Positions 1 through 6,491 of a stretch of DNA of 8,981 nucleotides are shown here, piece by piece (the first letter of the stretch is position 1; each line of letters begins with the position of its first letter). This DNA comes from Calditrichota bacterium (GTDB lineage: Bacteria > Zixibacteria > MSB-5A5 > GN15 > FEB-12). Where the stretch lies: contig QQUK01000111.1 in the NCBI GenBank assembly GCA_008501655.1, positions 1-8,981 of the forward strand. Direction: 5' to 3'. A program made the translations under genes and the position numbers. The notes under the pieces were generated by a model. The model was not told where the DNA came from, ran no database searches, and saw only the letters and a program-made list of their open reading frames with translations.

Positions 1-261
1 ATTTTCTTTTTATGGGAAGATTGTTCCGATAACTCAATTTCAGGGCGAAACGGTACCGAATTATATTTATCTCAAACGGTCATGAATTTTGGAGAACTGC
101 CGGAAAAACTTGTTGAGAATAAATTTCCAACGGCAAAAGGGGTCATTCCGTCCTGTGTTAAACTAAGTGCGCCTAACAGCCCCAAGAAAAAGATTACGTT
201 TGAAAATGGTCGGATAATCGTCAGTTACGAAATGTTTGAAGATTCTATTTTAAATAAATAA
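1..261 (+). CDS. Unrecognised protein, C-terminal 86 residues (5' end outside window)
   Basis: Frame 1 is open from the first base and ends at TAA 259-261, so this is the end of a gene that begins upstream. The visible part is soluble-looking: no membrane segment, no C-terminal sorting domain, two Cys residues (8 and 54 of the fragment), and a basic patch (PKKK) followed by a strand-rich end (ITFENGRIIVSYEMFE). I do not recognise a family. Its last 17 bp overlap the end of the convergent gene on the other strand, and no intrinsic terminator is visible between the two. The open frame and plausible codon use support a real gene; the function is unknown. Confidence 0.6.
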   Translation: MFFLWEDCSDNSISGRNGTELYLSQTVMNFGELPEKLVENKFPTAKGVIPSCVKLSAPNSPKKKITFENGRIIVSYEMFEDSILNK

Positions 262-1741
262 GTTTAATCATATGCGTCTCCTGATACGACTCTAAACGGG
301 CGAAATAAACTCCGGTCGACTGGGGGAGACCTTCTTCATTTTTACCATCCCAATAAAACACAAATTGTCCGGTACTGAACTGACGGTCTGCGATTGATTT
401 TATCTCCTGACCAAGAATGTTGTATATTTTTAAAGTGAGATGTTGTATCTGTTCATTGGCGAATTCAAGTCTTGTTTCTCCGTTAAACGGGTTGGGATGG
501 TTTTGAAAGAGAGTAAATGTAGAGGGAATATCAGGTTTTACTGTAGATTCTTCTACGCTTGTTGCTATATCCAGACTATAGGTACGGATAGAGTCATAAG
601 ATTTGGCAATAATATTTAATATTTTTGGAGTTCCAAGAGATTCATAAAAGGAGATATGGTCAAATGGAGCAAGATCCACAGAATCTAATACCTCTCCATT
701 TAAGTAGTTAAGTAAAAGGACGGTTTCATTATTTCGAGTAATCGCAAACTGATCTTTTTCCGAATATATATAATGCATATCGATATATCCAAGAGAATTT
801 GATTGCCAATGTTTCACAAGGCCATTGTTTTCATAACTGTAACAGACCAGATGGGGAATGTACAGTGTGCAACTTGAATCGGGACATCTTCTTCCATAGT
901 AGAGGAATTCTGATTCCGTTGTTGAAGGCTGGAAGTTACCAGCAAAAATATCGATTATATCAAAAGCGTTAGTGGCATATTCATAAAGATTCAGACCGTC
1001 GATATCTGTTATATTCAAAACAGAACTAAAAACAGTCTCAATAATTTGACTGTCAGGTGTGGAGCTGTCCCATTCATAATCGGTATGTGCTAATGTCAGA
1101 ATTTCATCTTCTTCAGATCCATATAGATTGATTATCTCCATACGATCAGCTTGAACCTGAGCGATAGGAGTAAGCCACTCTTTATCAATCCAAAGTGATG
1201 TCGGATAAACCGTCTCTACTGTTCCAACACCGGTAAACAAAGATCTTACTTTTGTTTTTGATTCAATTATCAGGTTATTGTTAATATGTCTTATATTGAG
1301 AAAAGTATTAGCAATTTCGATAATAAATGAATCCACAACATAGTGAAATGGTAAATTATCTTTTGTCATATCCCAGACAATATTTTTCTCAAACATCTTA
1401 ATGTGAGAAAGATATTGAGAAGTACTTCCACTCAATCCTACAGTATAAAAGTCCAAGGTGTCATAAAAATAATCCTGTATCATAACCGTTTTTCGAGGTG
1501 AAAAAGTCAGAGTAAAATAAAACATGGAATCAGTTACGATATCATGCAATATGAGGCGATTATGCACCGAATCGGTATAGAGAAAGCCTCTCAAATCTTT
1601 TTGTGAGTCGAACAAGGGATCAATGTCTGAAAAGTTTTGGGAACCGGGTACAACTTTCCGAAAGGTATTTTCATATGGATTTGCAAATACCATTGATACT
1701 AAGAGAAGATTGAAGAGAACCAGCGTTAACTTTTTGATCAT
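245..1741 (-). CDS. Exported protein with type IX secretion C-terminal sorting domain
   Basis: A 498-residue protein. Residues 1-20 form a Sec signal peptide (MIKK, then a hydrophobic run ending VFA-NP). The middle (about 25-400) is rich in short beta strands and aromatic residues, with a Cys cluster near CPDSSC; it could be a beta-propeller-like domain, but I recognise no family. A linker (about 390-408) leads to a 90-residue tail starting FTLFQNHPNPFNGET, then LKIYNILGQEI, FYWDGKNEEGLPQSTGVYFARL and IKLIYLK. This is the FlgD-like Por secretion/T9SS sorting domain common in Cloacimonadota, Marinimicrobia, Ignavibacteria and relatives. The protein is therefore expected at the cell surface or outside the cell, and the genome should encode a T9SS. 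ATG at 1741 is preceded by AGGGAG 7 nt upstream and a good promoter. The catalytic or binding role is unknown. Confidence 0.9.
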   Translation of the reverse strand: MIKKLTLVLFNLLLVSMVFANPYENTFRKVVPGSQNFSDIDPLFDSQKDLRGFLYTDSVHNRLILHDIVTDSMFYFTLTFSPRKTVMIQDYFYDTLDFYTVGLSGSTSQYLSHIKMFEKNIVWDMTKDNLPFHYVVDSFIIEIANTFLNIRHINNNLIIESKTKVRSLFTGVGTVETVYPTSLWIDKEWLTPIAQVQADRMEIINLYGSEEDEILTLAHTDYEWDSSTPDSQIIETVFSSVLNITDIDGLNLYEYATNAFDIIDIFAGNFQPSTTESEFLYYGRRCPDSSCTLYIPHLVCYSYENNGLVKHWQSNSLGYIDMHYIYSEKDQFAITRNNETVLLLNYLNGEVLDSVDLAPFDHISFYESLGTPKILNIIAKSYDSIRTYSLDIATSVEESTVKPDIPSTFTLFQNHPNPFNGETRLEFANEQIQHLTLKIYNILGQEIKSIADRQFSTGQFVFYWDGKNEEGLPQSTGVYFARLESYQETHMIKLIYLK

Positions 1742-1763
1742 ATAAACTCCCTATTTACTTTAA

Positions 1764-1793
1764 ATTATATGCCTTTATTGAATATCTTGTAAA
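1764..1793 (-). promoter_or_regulatory. Sigma-70-like promoter for the T9SS-sorted protein gene
   Basis: On the minus strand, TTTACA (1793-1788, 5/6 to TTGACA) is followed after 18 bp by a perfect TATAAT (1769-1764). Transcription would start near 1757, giving a leader of about 16 nt that still includes the AGGGAG ribosome site. The -35 box overlaps one arm of an 11-bp inverted repeat. Confidence 0.6.
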
Positions 1794-1891
1794 GTTTAAA
1801 AACAGAAATGGCAGAAACTTATTTGAGAAAAGTTATCCTGTTGAATCAAAAGAAGATAACAAAGTCCGATTCCTGTTGACTTTAAACTTTA
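1790..1891. repeat. Inverted repeat, 11-bp arms, in the divergent intergenic region
   Basis: TAAAGTTTAAA (1790-1800) and TTTAAACTTTA (1881-1891) are exact reverse complements 80 bp apart. Each arm lies at the -35 side of the proposed promoter of one of the two divergent genes. This could be a pair of operator sites for one regulator, but the arms are almost all A/T, so chance is a real alternative. Confidence 0.35.
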
Positions 1892-1903
1892 AATATATAG
1901 ATT
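1876..1903 (+). promoter_or_regulatory. Possible promoter of the sucCD-like operon
   Basis: TTGACT (1876-1881, 5/6) is followed after 16 bp by TAGATT (1898-1903, 4/6). This gives a leader of about 45 nt before the ATG at 1954. The -10 is weak and other AT-rich hexamers nearby (for example TAGTAA at 1911-1916) could serve instead. Confidence 0.4.
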
Positions 1904-1953
1904 GTCATTTTAGTAATAAGAGCTGTAAAACTGTGGTTTTTAAAGGATAACAT

Positions 1954-3147
1954 ATGAGATTGTATGAATTTGAAGGGAAAGAACTCTTCAAAAAATTTAA
2001 GATACCGGTAATGGAGGCACGGGTTGCATCCACACCGGATGAGGTCTACAAAGCAGTATCGGAGATGAATATTCCGGTCGTTCTCAAGTCTCAGGTATTG
2101 ACCGGCGGACGGGGGAAAGCGGGCGGAATTAAATTTGCCGAAGGTGCTAATGAAGCAAGAACAGTGGCTGAAGAACTGCTAAAGCTGGAAATCAAAGGAT
2201 ATCCGGTTGAAAAAATTCTTATCGAGCCAAAAGTTGCTATTAAGCAGGAATATTACCTTGGTGTAACAATCGACCGGGCAAAATACAAACTTGTCATTAT
2301 TGCATCCGGTGACGGCGGGGTTGATATTGAAGAAACTGCTGAAAAAAATCCTGACAAAATCGTCAAAAAAGAAGTGTCTATCAATGAAGATTTATATACT
2401 TTTGATGCTCTTTTGTTAGCAAAGCAGATGGGCATTCCCCAGGAGCTTGCCAAAGAAGGTGCTGCGATTATTGTCCGACTACTCACGATGTTTAAAAAGT
2501 ATGATGCCAAACTGGCTGAAATCAATCCACTGGTTTTGACTGCAGATGGTCAGTTGATTGCTGCCGATGCTCGGGTATCGCTTGATGATGATGCAACGTT
2601 CCGTCATCCTGATTTGGCTGATCTTAATGTTGAACATCGGCATGAAGAAGGTGAGATGACTCCCCGTGAAAAACAGGCAACTGAATGGGGTATTCCGTAT
2701 CTTGATTTAGATGGAAACATCGGCATGTTCCCCGGCGGTGCCGGATTCGGAATTATGGGAAATGATTTCGTTCATCATTTTGGGGGAAAACCAGCAAACT
2801 TTATGGACTCAGGTGGCGGACCTTCCCCGGAACGTATCGCAAAGATGCTGGTTTTGTTGGATGAAAATCCAAATGTCAAAGCTATTTTTGGTGCCCGTTT
2901 CGGCGGTATCTCCCGTTGTGATGATTTTGCCAAAGGAGTTCTGATATTTTTAAATGAACATGGTCTTTCCAAGCCGATGGTTTTCCGTATGACCGGAAAT
3001 ATGTGGCAGGAAGGCGTTCGGATTTTTGAAGAAGCTAAAAAAGAGAATCCGGCAATGTTTGAACATATTGAATTTCATGGAATTGAAACCCCGATCGAAG
3101 AAATTGCAAAACGCGCCGTTGAGTTGGCAGAAGAGGCAGGTGCATAA
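1954..3147 (+). CDS. sucC: Succinyl-CoA-synthetase-type ligase, beta (ATP-grasp) subunit; acid substrate uncertain
   Basis: A 397-residue protein (E. coli SucC has 388), alignable end to end with SucC. The ATP-grasp domain has Lys45, the glycine loop GGRGKAGG (51-58), the metal-binding EINP (189-192) and Asp205. The C-terminal half is the ligase domain that meets the alpha subunit: DGNIG (253-257), ANFMDSGGG (281-289), FGGISRCDD (316-324). These enzymes convert acid + CoA + NTP to acyl-CoA + NDP + phosphate through phosphohistidine on alpha, and run in reverse in fermenters. Oddities: E. coli Asn264, which contacts the acid, is Gly261; the GIV loop (321-323) is GIS; and RMTGNMWQEG (345-354) followed by HGIETP (375-380) resembles ATP-citrate lyase more than SucC. 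AAAGGA lies 6 nt before ATG. The stop overlaps the alpha start by 1 nt. The family is certain; the substrate is not. Confidence 0.93.
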   Translation: MRLYEFEGKELFKKFKIPVMEARVASTPDEVYKAVSEMNIPVVLKSQVLTGGRGKAGGIKFAEGANEARTVAEELLKLEIKGYPVEKILIEPKVAIKQEYYLGVTIDRAKYKLVIIASGDGGVDIEETAEKNPDKIVKKEVSINEDLYTFDALLLAKQMGIPQELAKEGAAIIVRLLTMFKKYDAKLAEINPLVLTADGQLIAADARVSLDDDATFRHPDLADLNVEHRHEEGEMTPREKQATEWGIPYLDLDGNIGMFPGGAGFGIMGNDFVHHFGGKPANFMDSGGGPSPERIAKMLVLLDENPNVKAIFGARFGGISRCDDFAKGVLIFLNEHGLSKPMVFRMTGNMWQEGVRIFEEAKKENPAMFEHIEFHGIETPIEEIAKRAVELAEEAGA

Positions 3148-4013
3148 TGGCTATACTCTGTGATAAAAACTCCAAAGTCATGGTACAGGGAATAACCGGC
3201 GGTGCCGGAAAATTCCATACTGAACGAATGCTTGCTTATGGTACCAACATCGTTGGCGGCGTGACTCCCGGCAAAGGTGGTCAGGTTGTCGCGGAACGTC
3301 CTGTTTTTGATACGGTGTATGAATGTGTTCAGGCGACCGGTGCTGATGTCTCTGTGATATTCCTTCCGGCAAAATTTGTCAAAGAAGCCGCGATTGAAGC
3401 TATCCGAGCCGGTATAAAATTTGTTGTCGTTATTCCGGAACATATTCCGATTCATGATATGCTCTACGTCCGTGAAGAAGCGGTGAAATATGGAACAACG
3501 GTTATCGGCGGAAACACAGCTGGATTGATTACACCGGGTGAAGCAAATCTTGGCATTATGCCGGATATCGCATTCCAGCCGGGAAGAGTCGGCACGGTCT
3601 CCCGCTCTGGATCGATTACTTACTATGTAGCCGATACGTTGACCCGTACCGGATACGGTGAAACCAGCTGTATAGGACTTGGTGGAGACCCTGTTTTAGG
3701 TTCGACTTTTGCTGAAATCCTGATGAAGTTTGAAGAGGATGAAAAAACCAAAGCGGTCGTGATGTGCGGTGAAATCGGCGGGGTCTACGAAGAACTTGCC
3801 TGTGAAGTCATCCCGAAAATGAAAACGCATGTTCTGGCTATGATCGGCGGTTTGTACGCTCCTCCAGGAAAACGGATGGGACATGCCGGTGCAATTGTCG
3901 AAGGGAAGATGGGTACAGCCCAGGATAAACTGAATATGCTTGCCAACGCCGGTGCTCATCCTTGTAAAACATTTTTAGATATCCCTGATACGCTTAAGAA
4001 GTTAGGCGTGTAA
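3147..4013 (+). CDS. sucD: Succinyl-CoA-synthetase-type ligase, alpha (CoA-binding, phosphohistidine) subunit
   Basis: A 288-residue protein, the same length class as E. coli SucD (289) and numbered almost identically. The CoA-binding Rossmann domain has QGITGGAGKFH (14-24) and GGVTPGKGG (37-45, with the CoA contact Lys43). The catalytic domain has VSRSGSITY (151-159, with the conserved Tyr159), GLGGDPVLGS (177-186), GEIGG (208-212) and GKRMGHAGAI (241-250), whose His246 is the residue phosphorylated in the family. Its partner is the preceding beta subunit; ATG shares one base with the beta stop (TAATG), so translation is probably coupled. Oddities: the highly conserved GPNCPG loop (121-126) reads GGNTAG, and ITEGIP (96-101) reads IPEHIP. 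It is much shorter than the citryl-CoA synthetase small subunit as I recall it (about 340 residues), so that name is not assigned. Confidence 0.93.
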   Translation: MAILCDKNSKVMVQGITGGAGKFHTERMLAYGTNIVGGVTPGKGGQVVAERPVFDTVYECVQATGADVSVIFLPAKFVKEAAIEAIRAGIKFVVVIPEHIPIHDMLYVREEAVKYGTTVIGGNTAGLITPGEANLGIMPDIAFQPGRVGTVSRSGSITYYVADTLTRTGYGETSCIGLGGDPVLGSTFAEILMKFEEDEKTKAVVMCGEIGGVYEELACEVIPKMKTHVLAMIGGLYAPPGKRMGHAGAIVEGKMGTAQDKLNMLANAGAHPCKTFLDIPDTLKKLGV

Positions 4014-4025
4014 AGTAAATTTACT
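4014..4025. repeat. Perfect 12-bp palindrome just after sucD
   Basis: AGTAAATTTACT begins one base after the sucD stop and lies 4 nt before the terminator stem. It is AT-rich and may be part of the transcript end or a chance palindrome; no function is assigned. Confidence 0.25.
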
Positions 4026-4029
4026 ACTG

Positions 4030-4059
4030 AAAGGCAGATTTTTATAATCTGCCTTTTTT
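4030..4059 (+). terminator. Intrinsic terminator of the sucCD-like operon
   Basis: AAAGGCAGATT (4030-4040) pairs perfectly with AATCTGCCTTT (4046-4056) around a 5-nt loop, followed by more T residues (six in a row, 4054-4059). It lies 16 nt after the sucD stop. The T tract overlaps the stop codon of the convergent membrane protein gene; on that strand only a short T run follows the stem, so it probably works mainly for sucCD. Confidence 0.9.
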
Positions 4060-4699
4060 ATGTGAAATTTCGAATCAGAAAATACAAGGATATTGTAGTT
4101 AACAGAAAGTTTATCAAAGCACTTGGTTTTACTCTTTTGGTTATACATAATCGGGTGATTATAAATATAAGAACAAAGATAAAAGTAAAAGAGTTTACTA
4201 TTATTAACATAATCGGTATAGCGGGAAGTTTTATACCTAAGAATAATCCCCAGCAAATACCTAAAATTGCTCCGACATCAGCATATTTAATAATTGTAGA
4301 TTCAACAATAGGCGGGGGAGGAGCTTTTTCATACTCTTCATAAGGATTGCTGTTTTCTTCTGAATTTTCCTGTTTGATTGTATTATATCTATTCCGTGCT
4401 TGAAATACTAATATCGTAATAAGTATAATCTCTAAAACGGCTAAAAGATAATTGCTTGTAATTCCGATTGTTTCTTTTGTGTAGCCGTTGTACTCCATAA
4501 AGAGAAGAACCACACTCCCGATTATAGCTACTATGATTTGAAACAGGATAAATACGACAAACTGAAACATAGCAAGCATTGCTATCAACGAGACTAAGTC
4601 ATCATAGCCATTTTTATTCTCATTATTATGTATCTCTAAATAACTCATAAGTATAAAATTTCCAATATAGAAACAGTTCTCTTGTATTATTATCGACAT
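4058..4699 (-). CDS. Multi-pass membrane protein, unrecognised
   Basis: A 213-residue, very AT-rich gene (Ile, Asn, Lys, Phe and Leu heavy). Hydrophobic segments lie at about 35-67, 83-100, 141-158, 159-182 and 195-209, giving four or five membrane passes. Between the second and third is a hydrophilic, acidic linker (about 101-126) ending in four prolines (127-130, APPPPIVES), a layout seen in small bacterial membrane proteins of no fixed function. I do not recognise the family. ATG at 4699 has AGGGA about 10 nt upstream; an internal Met18 (ATG at 4648) lacks a good site, so the longer form is preferred. It converges on sucD and diverges from the next gene. Confidence 0.75.
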   Translation of the reverse strand: MSIIIQENCFYIGNFILMSYLEIHNNENKNGYDDLVSLIAMLAMFQFVVFILFQIIVAIIGSVVLLFMEYNGYTKETIGITSNYLLAVLEIILITILVFQARNRYNTIKQENSEENSNPYEEYEKAPPPPIVESTIIKYADVGAILGICWGLFLGIKLPAIPIMLIIVNSFTFIFVLIFIITRLCITKRVKPSALINFLLTTISLYFLIRNFT

Positions 4700-4730
4700 T
4701 TGCTGAATTTCCCTATAATTTTACTTGCAG

Positions 4731-4746
4731 GTTAGTCCGGATTAAC
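4731..4746. promoter_or_regulatory. Near-perfect 16-bp palindrome between divergent membrane protein genes
   Basis: GTTAGTCCGGATTAAC matches its own reverse complement at 14 of 16 positions, centred on TCCGGA. It lies about 30 bp upstream of the minus-strand gene and 70 bp upstream of the plus-strand gene, a typical operator position. No regulator is visible in the window; the call rests only on symmetry and position. Confidence 0.3.
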
Positions 4747-4816
4747 TTACCTTAAGTCAGATTCTAAAAACTAAATTCTCAGACAAGTGATAAATTGAAA
4801 ATAATGGAGTTTTGTT

Positions 4817-5230
4817 ATGAACACCAAAAAATGTTTTATCACCGGGCTTGTCGTTTTTGTTGTCATGTTCATCCTTGATTATCTTTTCCATGCGCTGTTT
4901 ATGCAGAAGTATTATATGGGAATTGAGGAATTGTTACGCCCTCAGGAAATTTCGTTAAAATATTTTCCGGCGATGTTAATCGGTCAGATTCTTATTGCAT
5001 TCGGCTTTACCTATATATTCGTCAGAGGGTATGAGGGGAAAGGTGTTGTTGAGGGAATTAGATTTGGCTTAATCGTTGGTATTGTATTCGGTATCGGACC
5101 TGCAATGATCAATTATTCAGTGTACAAACTTACCGGTACAATTATGCTCTGTTATTTCTTCTGGTATCCGATTGAATGTATGATTCTTGGTGCAATTGCA
5201 GCGACATTATATAAAACAAACAGACAATAA
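4817..5230 (+). CDS. Small four-helix inner membrane protein
   Basis: A 137-residue protein with hydrophobic segments at about 6-28, 50-69, 78-99 and 107-132. Marks are LDYLFHALF (20-28) in the first segment, the loop GYEGKGVVEGIRFG (71-84) between the second and third, and a short basic end (KTNRQ). The pattern (Asp and His inside the first helix, then YEGKG..EG.R.GL) recalls a widespread family of small uncharacterised membrane proteins, but I cannot name a domain or a function. GGAG lies 7 nt before ATG, a good fit. It appears to be a single-gene transcript, since a hairpin with a T run follows 14 nt after the stop. Confidence 0.82.
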   Translation: MNTKKCFITGLVVFVVMFILDYLFHALFMQKYYMGIEELLRPQEISLKYFPAMLIGQILIAFGFTYIFVRGYEGKGVVEGIRFGLIVGIVFGIGPAMINYSVYKLTGTIMLCYFFWYPIECMILGAIAATLYKTNRQ

Positions 5231-5244
5231 TATCCTTATAGAAT

Positions 5245-5274
5245 AAGCGGGATAACTTTTAGTTTTCCGCTTTT
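5245..5274 (+). terminator. Probable intrinsic terminator after the small membrane protein
   Basis: AAGCGGGA (5245-5252) pairs with TTCCGCTT (5265-5272, one G-T pair), and inside it AACT (5254-5257) pairs with AGTT (5261-5264) around a TTT loop, leaving one bulged T. The tail is short (TTTT, two of them in the stem), so termination may be partial. Confidence 0.6.
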
Positions 5275-5342
5275 GGTACTTCATCGCCTTAAATCTCATT
5301 AAATCAGCTAAAGATTCTATCATTTTTATTGATTCTGTTTTG

Positions 5343-5348
5343 TATAAT
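5343..5348 (+). promoter_or_regulatory. Possible -10 box for the exported protein-cupin unit
   Basis: A perfect TATAAT lies about 70 bp upstream of the ATG at 5416. I see no convincing -35 hexamer at the usual distance, so only the -10 is marked. It sits after the terminator of the previous gene, where a promoter is expected. Confidence 0.35.
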
Positions 5349-5415
5349 CGGTAGTTTTATAAAAATGAATTTACAAGAAATTCTTTCTAGCAAACTTATA
5401 ACTTCAGGAGTTACA

Positions 5416-6006
5416 ATGAAACCGATAATCAGAATCCTATCATTAATACTTACGGTCTCCACTATTTATGCTGTCACGGTCAAATCCGAAGAGATGAAAA
5501 ATACGGAAGAGGTTTATTCTGTTCTGAATGCATCGATGGAAGAGTTTAAGCAGGGGAATTGGTCCGGTTTTTCTGAATACGTTCACCCTGAAGCTTTGAA
5601 TGAATTCAAAAACTCTATGTGGGAAGTTATGGTATACCTTGCCGGTCAGGATACAACACCCGGTTCGGATACATATCTTGAGATGTTTGGACTTAATAAA
5701 GTAGACGGGAAGCTAGTGGAACCCTCGGCAAAAGATTTTTTTGATAATACTTTTAAAGGGATCAGTCAGCTTGTCCCGATGTTTACAGAAGCGATGAGTT
5801 CAACCGAGTATGAGATTTTAGGTAATGTCAAAGAGGGAGATACCCTTGTACATGTAGTAACAAGATCAACAGCAACTATGATGGGTACTACAATAACGAA
5901 AATGGAAATAGCATCCCTGAAAAAATCCGGGGACAGCTGGAAAATGCTTTTGTCTGCTGAGTTTGAGAATTTTGGTATGCAGTTCCAGCAGATGATGGGT
6001 CGATAA
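5416..6006 (+). CDS. Small exported protein, paralogue of the lipoprotein downstream
   Basis: A 196-residue protein from ATG 5416, chosen because AGGAG lies 5 nt upstream and residues 1-19 then form a signal peptide (MKPIIRILSLILTVSTIYA). A TTG at 5329 would add 29 residues without a ribosome site. The mature part shows NWSGFSEYVHPEALNEFK (about 48-65), a FFDN segment (about 107) and EILGNVKEGDTLVHVVTR (about 133-150), then a final strand around SWKMLLSAEF. The order of helices then strands suggests an NTF2/SnoaL-like fold, which is an inference. The same landmarks recur in the lipoprotein at 6492-7070. There is no Cys after the signal, so it is likely periplasmic. It forms a transcription unit with the cupin 15 nt downstream. 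The function is unknown. Confidence 0.83.
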   Translation: MKPIIRILSLILTVSTIYAVTVKSEEMKNTEEVYSVLNASMEEFKQGNWSGFSEYVHPEALNEFKNSMWEVMVYLAGQDTTPGSDTYLEMFGLNKVDGKLVEPSAKDFFDNTFKGISQLVPMFTEAMSSTEYEILGNVKEGDTLVHVVTRSTATMMGTTITKMEIASLKKSGDSWKMLLSAEFENFGMQFQQMMGR

Positions 6007-6021
6007 GAAAGAGGAAACAAG

Positions 6022-6342
6022 ATGCCGTTTGTTGATTTAAATAATATGACTGAGAAAAAACTTTTTGAGGGGTATACTGCCAAAATTATCCATGCTGAGA
6101 AAATGACTATTGCCCATGTTAAAGTTGAAGCAAATTCACCTCTGCCGGAACATCAGCATCCCCATGAACAGGTTATGAACCTTATTGAAGGGGAGTTTGA
6201 GTTTACCGTCGCAGGTAAAAAACATGTTATGAAAGCAGGGGAATCATTTGTTATTCCTCCAAATGTTCCGCATTCGGCAAAATCTATTACCGAATGCTAT
6301 ATTGTCGATGTTTTCCACCCAATCAGAGAAGACTGGTTATAA
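6022..6342 (+). CDS. Small single-domain cupin protein
   Basis: A 106-residue cytoplasmic protein with one cupin_2 barrel. Motif 1 is PEHQHPHEQVMNLIEGEFEF (42-61), with His44, His46 and Gln50 as likely metal ligands. Motif 2 is GESFVIPPNVPH (73-84), with His84 as the fourth ligand. The HxHPHEQ form of motif 1 occurs in KdgF-like and many uncharacterised metal cupins; the ligands suggest a bound divalent metal. Substrate and reaction cannot be told from sequence: such proteins may be isomerases, dioxygenases or sugar-binding. GAGGA lies 6 nt before ATG. It follows the exported protein by 15 nt and is followed by a strong terminator, so the two are co-transcribed. No sugar or pectin genes are nearby to support KdgF. 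Confidence 0.9.
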   Translation: MPFVDLNNMTEKKLFEGYTAKIIHAEKMTIAHVKVEANSPLPEHQHPHEQVMNLIEGEFEFTVAGKKHVMKAGESFVIPPNVPHSAKSITECYIVDVFHPIREDWL

Positions 6343-6351
6343 AAATCTCGG

Positions 6352-6384
6352 AGTTCAGAGGCTATTTTTGCCTCTGAACTTTTT
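6352..6384 (+). terminator. Intrinsic terminator after the cupin gene
   Basis: AGTTCAGAGGC (6352-6362) pairs perfectly with GCCTCTGAACT (6370-6380) around a 7-nt loop (TATTTTT), followed by a T run through 6384. It lies 10 nt after the stop and separates the exported protein-cupin unit from the lipoprotein-asparaginase unit. Confidence 0.9.
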
Positions 6385-6436
6385 CAAAGCCAAAAATCCC
6401 CTCTATAAACTTACCAATTTATTATTTGCGGATTGA

Positions 6437-6467
6437 TTGAAATACCCTTACATTCTGCGGATAAAAT
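6437..6467 (+). promoter_or_regulatory. Possible promoter of the lipoprotein-asparaginase unit
   Basis: TTGAAA (6437-6442, 5/6) and TAAAAT (6462-6467, 5/6) lie 19 bp apart, slightly longer than ideal, just after a strong terminator and about 25 bp before the start codon. The hexamers are good but the spacing lowers confidence. Confidence 0.4.
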
Positions 6468-6491
6468 TAAAAAAACCGAGAAAGGTATATG

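Noticed and set aside
2253..2972. Open frames on either strand inside the sucC-like gene
   Set aside because: They overlap a full-length, strongly conserved enzyme gene, lack ribosome sites and show no recognisable protein.
1954..4013. Naming the pair citryl-CoA synthetase (ccsAB) or malate-CoA ligase (mtkAB)
   Set aside because: Subunit lengths fit SucCD better than CcsA/CcsB as I recall them, MtkA keeps the Asn that is lost here, and no citryl-CoA or malyl-CoA lyase lies nearby. Only an unusual substrate site is claimed.
4030..4059. Bidirectional terminator for sucD and the convergent membrane protein gene
   Set aside because: On the minus strand only three T residues belonging to the stem follow the hairpin, then a mixed sequence, so efficient termination there is doubtful.
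4062..4343. Plus-strand 93-codon frame opposite the minus-strand membrane protein
   Set aside because: It begins right after the terminator with no Shine-Dalgarno site and mirrors the hydrophobic coding strand of the real gene.
5329..5415. N-terminal extension of the exported protein from a TTG at 5329
   Set aside because: No ribosome site precedes it, it contains the likely -10 box, and ATG 5416 has AGGAG at good spacing and gives a clean signal peptide.
6022..6342. Calling the cupin KdgF (uronate metabolism)
   Set aside because: The metal motif is shared by many cupins and no pectin or alginate genes are nearby.
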